From Actinospica sp035493475 (GTDB lineage Bacteria > Actinomycetota > Actinomycetes > Streptomycetales > Catenulisporaceae): a DNA stretch of 64,000 nucleotides. Shown one piece after another: positions 51,841-60,002 of this stretch. Positions within the stretch are counted from its first letter, which is position 1, and each line of letters begins with the position of its first letter. The notes beneath the pieces are model-generated. The model saw nothing but the letters and a program-made list of their open reading frames with translations. It searched no databases and was not told where the DNA came from. The stretch lies in the NCBI GenBank assembly GCA_035493475.1, contig DATJIF010000063.1, forward strand, positions 124,001 to 188,000, in the 5' to 3' direction. The position numbers and the translations under genes are program-made.

Positions 51841-52670
51841 GCGATCACGAACACGTACCCGAGCTCGCACAGGCCGGGGTCTCGTCCACGCGACCCGCAC
51901 ATGGTGGATCCAGTCGGCTCGGCGTGATCTGCCCGTCCGCCGATTCCGCAAGAGCCCGGTGCGACCTACGCGGGATCCCGGATGATGTCGAATCCGTGGT
52001 CTTCGACTTTGACGGCACGCTGGCCGACACGACGGGCGGCCACGAGCGAGCACTGAGAGCGGCGCTGCGAGAGTTCGACGTCGAGCTTGACGCCGACTGG
52101 TACCGCCAGCACGTCGGCCTGTCCATTCACGACCTGCTCGCCGAATTGCCAGCTGCGCGGGGCCTGCCGCACGACGAGATCATCCAGCAGAGCCGAGCCC
52201 AATTGCTTGCCAAGCTGGTCACCGTCACCCCGATTAATTGTGTCGTCGCGCTGCTGCGCGCAGCTCGTCGTGCCGGGTTGCCGTGCGCCGTGGCATCGGG
52301 TGCCTCCGGTTCGCTTGTCCGCCCTGGCCTCGCCGCCTTGGGGTTGACTGACGAGTTCGCCGCGATCGTTGTGCGCGAAGACGCTGCCCGGGGCAAGCCG
52401 GCTCCTGATCTCTACATCGAGGCGGCACGCCGGCTGAGCGTTCCGGTCGAGCGCTGCCTCGCTATTGATGACGCCGCCGATGGCATCACCTCGGCCCGCG
52501 CCGCCGGCATGAACGTGCTCACCGTGGTCGACGCTCACCTTGCCCCCGTGGACAGGGCCACCGCCAACCCCGAACGTCTCGGCGCAGGTCCCAAAGCACA
52601 TGCCACCTCCCTGCCGCCACCGCGTACTTCCGACTTTCTCAACCAGCACGCACAGCAACCTTGCGGCTAG
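51837..52670 (+). CDS. HAD-superfamily phosphatase
   Basis: 277 residues. Motif I VVFDFDGTLADTT is canonical. Others are CAVASGASGSLV, GKPAPDLYIEAARR and CLAIDDAADGITSARAAGM. It resembles phosphoglycolate-phosphatase/beta-phosphoglucomutase types. The N-terminal ~50 residues are a non-conserved extension. It would remove a phosphate from an intermediate or product. 4-nt overlap with the kinase upstream. Confidence 0.9.
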   Translation: MSDHEHVPELAQAGVSSTRPAHGGSSRLGVICPSADSARARCDLRGIPDDVESVVFDFDGTLADTTGGHERALRAALREFDVELDADWYRQHVGLSIHDLLAELPAARGLPHDEIIQQSRAQLLAKLVTVTPINCVVALLRAARRAGLPCAVASGASGSLVRPGLAALGLTDEFAAIVVREDAARGKPAPDLYIEAARRLSVPVERCLAIDDAADGITSARAAGMNVLTVVDAHLAPVDRATANPERLGAGPKAHATSLPPPRTSDFLNQHAQQPCG

Positions 52671-52691
52671 CAGCCGCAGGACGAGGAGAAC

Positions 52692-53660
52692 ATGATGCCC
52701 ATTCTGTATACGACCAAGGACCTTGAGATCGTCACGCCCCCCACGGCTGAGAAGGAGGGCGTCGGGATCTTCACGTATACGAACGACTACACGGTGTTCT
52801 TCTTCGGCAGGATGCCGGACCAGATCCCCGGAAAGGGTGAGGCGCTGGCCAGGATGGCTGCGTTCAACTTCAAGATGCTGGAGCGGGTGGGAGTGCCGAC
52901 CCACTTCCGGCGTTTCATCGCTCCCAACAGGATCGAGTTCGATCTCGCGCGCATCGTGGACCCGGCCGTCGAGGAACTGGCGCCCGGCGCCGTGAACTAC
53001 CTCGTTCCGTTGCAAGTGCTGTTCCGCAATGAACTGCCGCAAGGCAGTTCCGTGCACCGTCGGCTCGTGGCCGGAACGCTCGCACCAGCCGATCTCGGGT
53101 TGAGCGAGATCCCGGCTGTCGGCGAGCGACTGAAGCGACCGATCATCGAATACGCGACGATGCTGGAAGAGCCCAAGCGGTTCATCGACGCGCCGACGGC
53201 CCAGCGCATCGCCGGATTGCGCGATGACCAGTTCGCGACGATGCGCGAGATCACCGTCAAGGTCAACGAAGTGATCAGCAGCCACGCGGCGGAGCTGGGC
53301 GTGGACCACTCCGACGGCAATTTCGAGTACGTGGTCTCGGGCGACGGGCACATCGTCCTGGCCGACAGCCCTGGAACGCCCGACGGAAGCCGCTTCCTGT
53401 TCGACGGCGTGCACTGCGGCAAGCAGGTCATCCGGAACTGGTACTCCGACCAGGGACTGGAGCCCCCGGTCAAGAAGTGGGTGGCAGACGGGGTTCCCCG
53501 GAGCCAGTGGACGAACCCTAAATCGCTCCCGCCTGACTTCATACCGGTGATGACGGATCTGTACCGGGCCCTGAGCGAGGCCTGGATCGGCGACCGGATC
53601 TGGAACGCGCCGAACCTACCCACGGCCGTCCAGGCTGTTCGCCGACTCGCAGACCGGTAA
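52692..53660 (+). CDS. PurC (SAICAR synthetase)-like amide ligase
   Basis: 322 residues. Homology to SAICAR synthetase is clear: TNDYTVFFFGRMPDQIPGKG, EALARMAAFNFKMLERVGVP, signature-1-like VPLQVLFRNELPQGSS (normally PxEVVVRNxxxGS), DGNFEYVVSGDGHIVLADSP and TPDGSRF, then KQVIRNWYSDQG. Two family residues are changed: the signature Glu to Gln, and the DxK of the second signature to DGN. The native enzyme joins a carboxylate (CAIR) to aspartate using ATP. CDG has a similar 7-carboxylate, so amide formation on that group is an attractive guess. The gene is 21 nt downstream of the HAD gene. Confidence 0.82.
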   Translation: MMPILYTTKDLEIVTPPTAEKEGVGIFTYTNDYTVFFFGRMPDQIPGKGEALARMAAFNFKMLERVGVPTHFRRFIAPNRIEFDLARIVDPAVEELAPGAVNYLVPLQVLFRNELPQGSSVHRRLVAGTLAPADLGLSEIPAVGERLKRPIIEYATMLEEPKRFIDAPTAQRIAGLRDDQFATMREITVKVNEVISSHAAELGVDHSDGNFEYVVSGDGHIVLADSPGTPDGSRFLFDGVHCGKQVIRNWYSDQGLEPPVKKWVADGVPRSQWTNPKSLPPDFIPVMTDLYRALSEAWIGDRIWNAPNLPTAVQAVRRLADR

Positions 53661-53753
53661 GTAAACGCGGCGGCATCGCGCTTGCGAATGCCGCTCTCTC
53701 CACTGAGCCGGGCCAATACCGGCGACGAAACGACGACCTCGAATGGTAAGCAC

Positions 53754-54410
53754 ATGGGCAGACTGACGGACGATCCAGACTTTCGCGCGACCACGTACGT
53801 GGTGATCGACTTCGAGACCACCACGCCCGCGGGCCACCCGGCCCAGCCCATCGAGGTCGCCGCTCTCGTGCTGCGCTACGGCCAGAACGGCTGGACCCGG
53901 ATCGGCGTCAGCACGTCCCTCATCAAGCCGCCCCCGTTCGCACCGGTGACCTCAGCCGACACCGCGCTCAAGGGCCTGACTCCCGCGATGTTCGAAGACG
54001 CGCCCGCTCCAGTCGACGTGTTCGGCGAACTAGACCGGAACCTCACACCGGGCAGCCCGTTCCTCCTGGTAGCCCAGAACGCGTCCGTCGAGGCCAACAT
54101 CATCCACAACCAGAGCGAACACTGCCCGGCCCTGGCGCACATCGACTTCCTCGACACGATCCCGCTCGCCAAGAAGATCGTCCCAGGCCTTCCCTCCTAC
54201 GGACTCGACACGCTCCTGGCCCACTTCTCGATCCCGCAGCCCAGAGACCGACACCGGGCGGCGGCCGATGTGGAGGTCACAGCCCAGGTCTTCTTCCATC
54301 TCATCCGCGCCGCGGACGAGATGCCTCGCTACGCCCGCCTTGCCGACCTGGTGAACGTCGCCGGCCGCACGGCGAAAAGCAACATGCCCGTACAGGACCA
54401 GCTGTTCTAG
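53754..54410 (+). CDS. DnaQ-like 3'-5' exonuclease
   Basis: 218 residues from ATG 53754. The DEDD motifs are YVVIDFETT, VAQNASVEANI (Exo II) and HRAAADVEVTA (Exo III, H...D). The SYGLDTLLAHFSI helix matches the family. It may be a house-cleaning enzyme, act on RNA or oligonucleotides, or be unrelated to the pathway. It lies 93 nt after the ligase. Confidence 0.88.
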   Translation: MGRLTDDPDFRATTYVVIDFETTTPAGHPAQPIEVAALVLRYGQNGWTRIGVSTSLIKPPPFAPVTSADTALKGLTPAMFEDAPAPVDVFGELDRNLTPGSPFLLVAQNASVEANIIHNQSEHCPALAHIDFLDTIPLAKKIVPGLPSYGLDTLLAHFSIPQPRDRHRAAADVEVTAQVFFHLIRAADEMPRYARLADLVNVAGRTAKSNMPVQDQLF

Positions 54411-54536
54411 ATGAAGACGGCCCTGATGAAGACAGCGCGAGACCCCATCCATGCGAAGGACGCGGGACGAGTGGCGCCCACCAGCCTCGGCACAGGGTCC
54501 GGCGTGGGCGGCCGAAGGCCGCCCCGCGCGATCGAA

Positions 54537-55094
54537 CTACGCAGCAGCGGTCACCGCACGCGCAATGCGGTGTCCCACGCGGCGTTCGGCATCATCGAGC
54601 GGGTACCAGTTGGCGCCGCTCACCTCGGACTCCTGGATTCGTCCGACATCCCCGTCCGCTGTGGCAAAGGCATACCCGATGTCGAAGTGGAAGTGCTCCG
54701 GCTCGTCCTTCGCCGGCCGCGCAGGGACCGGGCCGTACTCGATGTACGCGGGCGTCGGCGAGACGCACACCACCGTTTCCGGGTCGATGCCGGTTTCCTC
54801 GGTCAGCTCGCGCACGGCCGCGTCGATGAGCGTGGTGTCCGTCGGCTCGAGATGGCCGCCCGGCTGAAGCAGGATCCCGTAGGCGAGGTGTTCGACGAGC
54901 AGGATCTCGGCCTCGTCACGGACCAGCAGCGCACCGACGGTCACATGCAGCCGGAAGTTCCGGCGCGAGGTGTAATCGACTCCCTCGCCCTGCGAGAGCA
55001 CCCGCAGTGGCTCCGCGAGCTGTTCGCCCTCTTCCGGATAGCGCTCAAGGTATGCGGTGATCGCAGCCATGATCTCCGAGTTACTGATCGCCAC
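54537..55094 (-). CDS. NUDIX hydrolase (divergent orientation)
   Basis: 185 residues from GTG 55094, chosen because GGAGG lies just upstream; the frame extends to 55145. The Nudix box GGHLEPTDTTLIDAAVREL, then TEETG, has D in the position of the first Glu, as in the GGHxExxDxSL subgroup. It is the only minus-strand gene inside the biosynthetic run, so it is either an insertion or a separate transcript. Substrate unknown. Confidence 0.85.
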   Translation of the reverse strand: MAISNSEIMAAITAYLERYPEEGEQLAEPLRVLSQGEGVDYTSRRNFRLHVTVGALLVRDEAEILLVEHLAYGILLQPGGHLEPTDTTLIDAAVRELTEETGIDPETVVCVSPTPAYIEYGPVPARPAKDEPEHFHFDIGYAFATADGDVGRIQESEVSGANWYPLDDAERRVGHRIARAVTAAA

Positions 55095-55487
55095 GGGCCA
55101 CCTCCGAGCAAGTCGCAGAGCACGGATCCGTGGGACCGAACGCACGGTCCAGAGCGACGCGAAGCGGCACAGTCAGCTCCATTGAAGGCATGTGGCGGAC
55201 ACCGGGATTCGTACTCTACAAGGCTCCGGTCGGCTCGCACGCTCAAACCACGCCAGGACCGAGGCCAGCGTTGGGCGATCCAATCCGGTTGGCACCGGAG
55301 ACTGTCGGATCCTCCCGGTAGCGTCGTGCTGACGGAGCGTCAGCCGTGTTCGAGATCGAGAGCTGGCCAGAAGCGCCAAGCGCAGATCGGAGCTCCGGCA
55401 CGAGACACGGCGCGCTGATCGGGCTCGTCCTATGGCGAGCGACCGGAATCCACCACCCACATCGACCGCATAGACGAGGGACGGACG

Positions 55488-57440
55488 ATGACCGCGGAAG
55501 CACTCGATCCACCGCTGCACGAAACCGCCGCGCCGCAGCCGCCTGGCGCTGCACCCGCCGGGCCGGACCCGCTGTTCGGATACTCCGGGAACTACAACAC
55601 GTCCTGGTCGCGCCACGACCGAGCGCTGGGCACCACCGGCTTCCGCACGATCGCCGCCCGCCTTCCCCGCCTGGTGGCCACCTGCCTGCGGCTCGGCTGG
55701 GCAGCCGACCGGCGCGCCTCCACGACGGTGCTCGCCGCGGAACTCGCTACCGGGGCGTTCACTGCCTTCGGCCTGCTGGCGGTCAACGGGGTCCTGCGCT
55801 CGCTGCTCGCAGGCGGGGCCACTACCGCGCGACTGCACGCCGCCATCCCCTCGGTCCTGCTCGCCGCGTTCGCCGCCGCAGCCAACCGCGCATGCTCGGC
55901 GGCATCAACCGGTATGTCGCTCCGGCTCGCCCCCAAGGTCCGGCACCTGGCCCAAGACCGGCTCTACCAGCGCACCAACAAGGTCGAGCTACTGTCCTAC
56001 CAGCAGGGCGAACTCAAGGACCTCATCGACACCGCCCAGTACGGGGCGTCCTGGATCGAGATGGCGATCTCCCGGCTGGTCGATCTGGCCTCGGGGGTCA
56101 TGTCGCTGATCGCCGTGGCCGGGGTTCTGGCCGTCCTGCACCCCTCGCTGATCGTCCTGCTACCGGTGATCGTCCTGCCCGGCGGGATCGCCGCGGTCAA
56201 GGCCTCCCAACAGACCTACCGCTCCCGCCTGTCAATGCTCACCCCCAACCGGCAGCAATACCAACTCGCGTTCCTGCTGACCAACGCCGACACTGCCGAG
56301 GAGATCCGCGTTCACGATGCCGGACCGTTCCTCCTCGCCCAGTACCGCCGCCTCAGCGAGCACCTGGCGGCCGAGCAGGAGCGCCTTGGCCGAGCGCGTA
56401 CCCGCACGTCGCTGCTCGCGGGCGCCGCCACCGGTGCAGCAACCGCCGGAGCGTACGTCCTGTTGTTCATGCTGGTCGAGACCTCCACCATCCCGCTGGC
56501 CGCAGCCGGCGCCGCCGCCTACGCACTGCGCACCGGCACCGCCGAACTCGCCGGGCTCGTCCGCAGCATCAACGCCCTTTACGAACTGGGCCTGTACATC
56601 AGTGACTGGGAGGAGGCATGCGAGAAGGCCGAGACGCTGGCGATCCCGGCCGACGGCATCGACCTCGCGCAGCCGCCCGCCGTGATCAAACTGCGCGATG
56701 TCACCTTCCGCTACCCCGAAGCCGACCGGCCGGCCCTCTCGGAGATCAACCTGACGATCCACGCTGGGCAGACCATCGCGCTGGTCGGCCACAACGGATC
56801 GGGCAAGACAACGCTCGCGAAACTTCTCGCGGGCCTCTACGCACCCGAGACCGGCACGGTCGCCTGGGATGGCGTACCCCTCCAGGAGCTGGACCGGCGC
56901 CAGGTATTCGACCAGGTCGCGCTGCTCAGCCAGGGCTTCTTCTGTTGGCCGTTTTCCGTCGCGGCTAACGTCGGCATCGGGCGGCACGCTCACTTCGACG
57001 ACGAACTGGCTCGCGACGCCGCGCTGCGCGCGGCCGGAGCGGAATTCGTCTACGACTACGCCGACGACCTCAACACCCTGCTGTGCAAGGACTACGACAA
57101 GGGAGTCAAGCCCTCCGGCGGCGAGTGGCAGAAGATCGCCCTCGCCCGCTCAGGCCACTTCCGCAACGGCTCGATCGTCATCCTCGACGAACCCACGGCA
57201 GCGCTCGACCCGCGCGCCGAGGTCGCCACGTTCGCCGCCGTCCAAAACCTGCTCGCCGACAAGACCGTCATCATGATCACCCACCGGCTCGGCAGCGTCA
57301 GACACGCCGACTACATCTACAGCCTGGACGGCGGCCGGATCGCCGAGCAGGGCACGTTCGCCGACCTGCTCGCGGCAGGCGGCCCGTTCGCCGAGCTCTA
57401 CCAACTCCAGGCCAGCCAGTACCAGTTGGGCGAGATGTGA
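55488..57440 (+). CDS. ABC exporter (fused permease-ATPase)
   Basis: 650 residues. Six transmembrane helices occupy about residues 60-370 (VLAAELATGAFTAFGLLAVN, LASGVMSLIAVAGVLAVLHP). The ATPase domain has Walker A GHNGSGKTT (about 434), a signature KPSGGEWQK instead of LSGGQ, Walker B IVILDEPTAALD and an ITHRLGSVRHAD switch His. It is a homodimeric type-IV exporter that would secrete the product or confer self-resistance. It lies 390 nt after the divergent NUDIX gene. Confidence 0.92.
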   Translation: MTAEALDPPLHETAAPQPPGAAPAGPDPLFGYSGNYNTSWSRHDRALGTTGFRTIAARLPRLVATCLRLGWAADRRASTTVLAAELATGAFTAFGLLAVNGVLRSLLAGGATTARLHAAIPSVLLAAFAAAANRACSAASTGMSLRLAPKVRHLAQDRLYQRTNKVELLSYQQGELKDLIDTAQYGASWIEMAISRLVDLASGVMSLIAVAGVLAVLHPSLIVLLPVIVLPGGIAAVKASQQTYRSRLSMLTPNRQQYQLAFLLTNADTAEEIRVHDAGPFLLAQYRRLSEHLAAEQERLGRARTRTSLLAGAATGAATAGAYVLLFMLVETSTIPLAAAGAAAYALRTGTAELAGLVRSINALYELGLYISDWEEACEKAETLAIPADGIDLAQPPAVIKLRDVTFRYPEADRPALSEINLTIHAGQTIALVGHNGSGKTTLAKLLAGLYAPETGTVAWDGVPLQELDRRQVFDQVALLSQGFFCWPFSVAANVGIGRHAHFDDELARDAALRAAGAEFVYDYADDLNTLLCKDYDKGVKPSGGEWQKIALARSGHFRNGSIVILDEPTAALDPRAEVATFAAVQNLLADKTVIMITHRLGSVRHADYIYSLDGGRIAEQGTFADLLAAGGPFAELYQLQASQYQLGEM

Positions 57441-57505
57441 GCGATTCCAGGGCAGTCCAACCCGAAGCGGCTCACCGCGCCAGCCCAAGACCTAGGAGTA
57501 AGCAC

Positions 57506-58078
57506 GTGACCGTGGGCTCGACCGCAACGAAGTTGATTCTCCTGCGCGGGCCGTCTGGAAGCGGCAAGACCACCGTTGCCGCCAGCCTCCGCGCGGCCTA
57601 CGGCCGGGGGATCGCCGTCATCCCGCAGGACATGGTGCGCCGCGAGATCCTTCGGGAGCGCGACCACCCGGGCGGGGTGAACATCACGCTGATCGACACC
57701 ATGGCCCGACACATCCTGGACCAGGGCGTGCACGTCGTCCTCGAAGGCATCCTCGACGCCGTGCGCTACGGGCAGATGCTGACCTCTCTGCTGAGCGAGC
57801 ACGTCGGCGACTCGTACGGCTACTTCTTCGACATCCCCTTCGAGGCGACCCTCGAACGCCACCGGAGCAAGCCGAACCGCGATGAGTGGACCGAGGCGGA
57901 CATGCGCGAGTGGTACCGCGACGGCGACCTGCTCCCGGACGCCGGGGAGCAGATCATCGGACCAGACAGCACGCTGGAGGAGACCGTGCAGCGCATCCTC
58001 GCCGAGACGCAACTGTGCGCGGCCGTTCGGCCCGCGCACTCGGGCTTCGGCGAGTCGGCAGTCAGGGCGCGCGCGTGA
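57506..58078 (+). CDS. AAA_33-type small-molecule kinase
   Basis: 190 residues from GTG 57506 behind TAGGAG. Walker A LLRGPSGSGKTTVAASL is near residue 12. The DMVRREILRERDHP segment, GVHVVLEGILDAVRY and a C-terminal GYFFDIPFEATLERH match the AAA_33/zeta-like kinase family. This differs in fold subfamily from the two dTMP-kinase-like proteins. A self-resistance or product-activating phosphotransferase is possible. 4-nt overlap with the methyltransferase. Confidence 0.82.
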   Translation: MTVGSTATKLILLRGPSGSGKTTVAASLRAAYGRGIAVIPQDMVRREILRERDHPGGVNITLIDTMARHILDQGVHVVLEGILDAVRYGQMLTSLLSEHVGDSYGYFFDIPFEATLERHRSKPNRDEWTEADMREWYRDGDLLPDAGEQIIGPDSTLEETVQRILAETQLCAAVRPAHSGFGESAVRARA

Positions 58079-58791
58079 GCAAGCCAACGACATCGAACAG
58101 CCAAGCCCAGTTCGAGAGCGCCGAGGAGTACTGGGGCAGCTACTGGCCCTCAGCAGGCGAGGACACCGGCGGCATCCCGCCGGTCGATCGGATGCACTGG
58201 ACCCAGTACCCCGGCCACGGCCCCGGCGCCGAACTCCTCGGCCAACCGAGGACCGCCCTTGAGATCGGATCTGCGACATGCGTCGCCGGCGTCGCGCTCG
58301 CTCGGGCGACCGGCGCCGAGGTCACCTGCGTCGACTCCTCCCCATTCCAGGTCTCGCGGGCCGAGAACTGGTGGGCGGACGAGCCCGGCGTCACGGTGCT
58401 CGAAGCGGACGTCGTCAGCTTCCTCGCCGAGACCGACTCGCGGTGGGATTGCGTGTTCTCAAACTGGGGTGCGGCGCTCTTCGTCGACCCGGAAGTCCTC
58501 GTACCGCTAGTGCACGCGCGGCTCAATCCCGGAGGACTATTCGCCTTCTCCGCCGTCGAACCACTCGCCCCCTGCTTCGGACCGCAGATCAAGTACGGCA
58601 ACGGATACAGAGGCCTTCGCTTACCGATTGTGCGGTGGATGCTCAGCGTGCAGCAGTGGACCGAGGTCCTTGCCCGGCACGACTTCGACGAACTGGACGT
58701 GCACATCCTGCCCGCGCCCACCGAAGGGCACGTCGGCACGCTGCTCGGCCGCGCCCGCACGCCTCAACAACCCACCGTGGAGCTCCCATGA
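58075..58791 (+). CDS. Class I SAM-dependent methyltransferase
   Basis: 238 residues from GTG 58075. Motif I is ALEIGSATCVAGVALAR, then VTCVDSSPFQVSRAENWW, VTVLEADVVSFL and a post-motif WDCVFSNWGAALF. It belongs to a small-molecule methyltransferase group with a YWGSYWP N-terminal segment. It overlaps both neighbours by 4 nt. Its target may be the pathway product. Confidence 0.85.
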   Translation: MSKPTTSNSQAQFESAEEYWGSYWPSAGEDTGGIPPVDRMHWTQYPGHGPGAELLGQPRTALEIGSATCVAGVALARATGAEVTCVDSSPFQVSRAENWWADEPGVTVLEADVVSFLAETDSRWDCVFSNWGAALFVDPEVLVPLVHARLNPGGLFAFSAVEPLAPCFGPQIKYGNGYRGLRLPIVRWMLSVQQWTEVLARHDFDELDVHILPAPTEGHVGTLLGRARTPQQPTVELP

Positions 58792-59294
58792 CCGCCACTC
58801 CGCTTGCCGTCACCGACCCCGTCGGTGGCAACGTCAGACACGCCGTCGGCGTGCACACCGTCCTAATCGACGATCAAGGCAGGATCCTTCTCGGTCAGCG
58901 CGCCGACTCGCTGCCGCTGGCCGGCGGGAAATGGTCGACCACGTGCGGAAACCTCGAACTCGAGTCCGCACCGGACGGCGCCGTACGCGAGGTGCGCGAA
59001 GAGATCGGGGTCGAGATCGATCCATTGAACCTCCGGTTCGCACACCTAACTCACTTCGTCAACGACCAGGGCTTCGGGCCAGCCATGGCGCTGTTTTTCA
59101 CCGCCCGGACCTGGATCGGCACCCCCCGGATCTGCGAGCCAGACAAATGCCAGCGCATCGGATGGTTCAGCTTCGACGACCTGCCACAGCCGATCGTGCC
59201 CTACGTCGAGAATGCGCTGACCGTGATCCGCGCAGGACTCAGCGACGACCAACTTTCCACGGCGTTCAGCGTCTTCGGGTGGCCTACCTCATGA
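58788..59294 (+). CDS. NUDIX hydrolase
   Basis: 168 residues. The Nudix box is CGNLELESAPDGAVREVREE, then IG, one residue shorter than canonical between G and E. WSTTCGN and the FHTARTWIG-like second half resemble dinucleotide or isopentenyl-diphosphate-type NUDIX proteins. It overlaps the methyltransferase and the 48-residue gene by 4 nt each. Substrate unknown. Confidence 0.87.
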   Translation: MTATPLAVTDPVGGNVRHAVGVHTVLIDDQGRILLGQRADSLPLAGGKWSTTCGNLELESAPDGAVREVREEIGVEIDPLNLRFAHLTHFVNDQGFGPAMALFFTARTWIGTPRICEPDKCQRIGWFSFDDLPQPIVPYVENALTVIRAGLSDDQLSTAFSVFGWPTS

Positions 59295-59437
59295 CCCTGC
59301 TATCGACCAATGGAGCCTCGGACGCAGTCATGGACTTCAGTGACCACTTGTGGCCCTACGAGGTTCTGCGCGTGTGCGAGTCCGGCGAGGCGTCAGCACC
59401 GGCTCCTTCGCTCGTGGCCACGTGGAAGGCACGATGA
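59291..59437 (+). CDS. 48-residue coupled small protein
   Basis: The ATG at 59291 overlaps the NUDIX stop and the stop overlaps the next ATG, both by 4 nt. It reads MTLLSTNGASDAVMDFSDHL, continuing WPYEVLRVCESG and ending VATWKAR. It has no signal peptide or known domain. The double coupling argues for real translation. It is not a clear precursor peptide: there is no maturation enzyme typical of RiPPs nearby except the radical SAM gene, and only one cysteine is present. Confidence 0.5.
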   Translation: MTLLSTNGASDAVMDFSDHLWPYEVLRVCESGEASAPAPSLVATWKAR

Positions 59438-59944
59438 CACCCCGCCGCCGCCAACTCGCGGCAATAGCGGGCTGCGTCGCCGTGGCATCGGCGGTCATTC
59501 TCGTCGCCGAGACGCAAGGAGATGGGTACCCGAGCCGCCAAACTGTACGCACCGCCTCCGTCAGCATGATGAACAAACTACTGACGACGTCCGGGTTCAC
59601 TGGCGCTCGTCAGATCTCCTGGGAAGACGCGGCGTGCGCGAGCGGGGACCACTCGAACGGGAGCTTCGCGATCACCGCGATTCTAGATCCGATTACCTCG
59701 GTCCAGGCCCACAGTCTTCACCGCCGCCCAAAGGTTGTGGACGGGCGTCAAACACTCGGTCTCCGATGACACGGTTGAAGCCGGTATGCCAGTGCTATCC
59801 GCACAGGACGCTTCGTACAACCTCACGGTCACGACGAGTGGTCACGTCGCGGTCGTCATGATCGAGTCCTGCTATAGCGACCTCGCCCCCGCCACGCCGT
59901 CGTACACCGCGACGACGGTTCCCCCTGTGGTTCCCACATCGTGA
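59434..59944 (+). pseudogene. Secreted or membrane-anchored small protein, probably frameshifted
   Basis: From ATG 59434 the first frame has an N-terminal hydrophobic segment (LAAIAGCVAVASAVILVA) with a lipobox-like GC, then a protein-like region to about 59700 (SMMNKLLTTSGFTGARQISW). It then becomes an arginine-rich end stopping at 59769. A second frame becomes convincing from about 59714 (VFTAAQRLWTGVKHSVSDDT), with NLTVTTSGHVAVVMIESCYS, and ends at 59944. A one-base shift near 59700 would join them. Alternatively a sequencing error. Confidence 0.45.
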
Positions 59945-60002
59945 ACCGCGGGTTTTATTCCACTTCCGTTTCGAACGAGGGAACGCTCGGGGGAACACCG
60001 TG

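Noticed and set aside
51966..53414. 482-residue frame on the minus strand
   Set aside because: Antisense to the HAD and PurC-like genes; no domain or ribosome-binding site.
59291..59437. RiPP precursor for the radical SAM enzyme
   Set aside because: It is almost 10 kb away, has one cysteine and no typical leader-core layout; kept as an unassigned small gene.
44072..59437. Complete queuosine (preQ0/preQ1) pathway
   Set aside because: No QueC, QueF, QueA or Tgt is found in the window, while tailoring and export genes are present.
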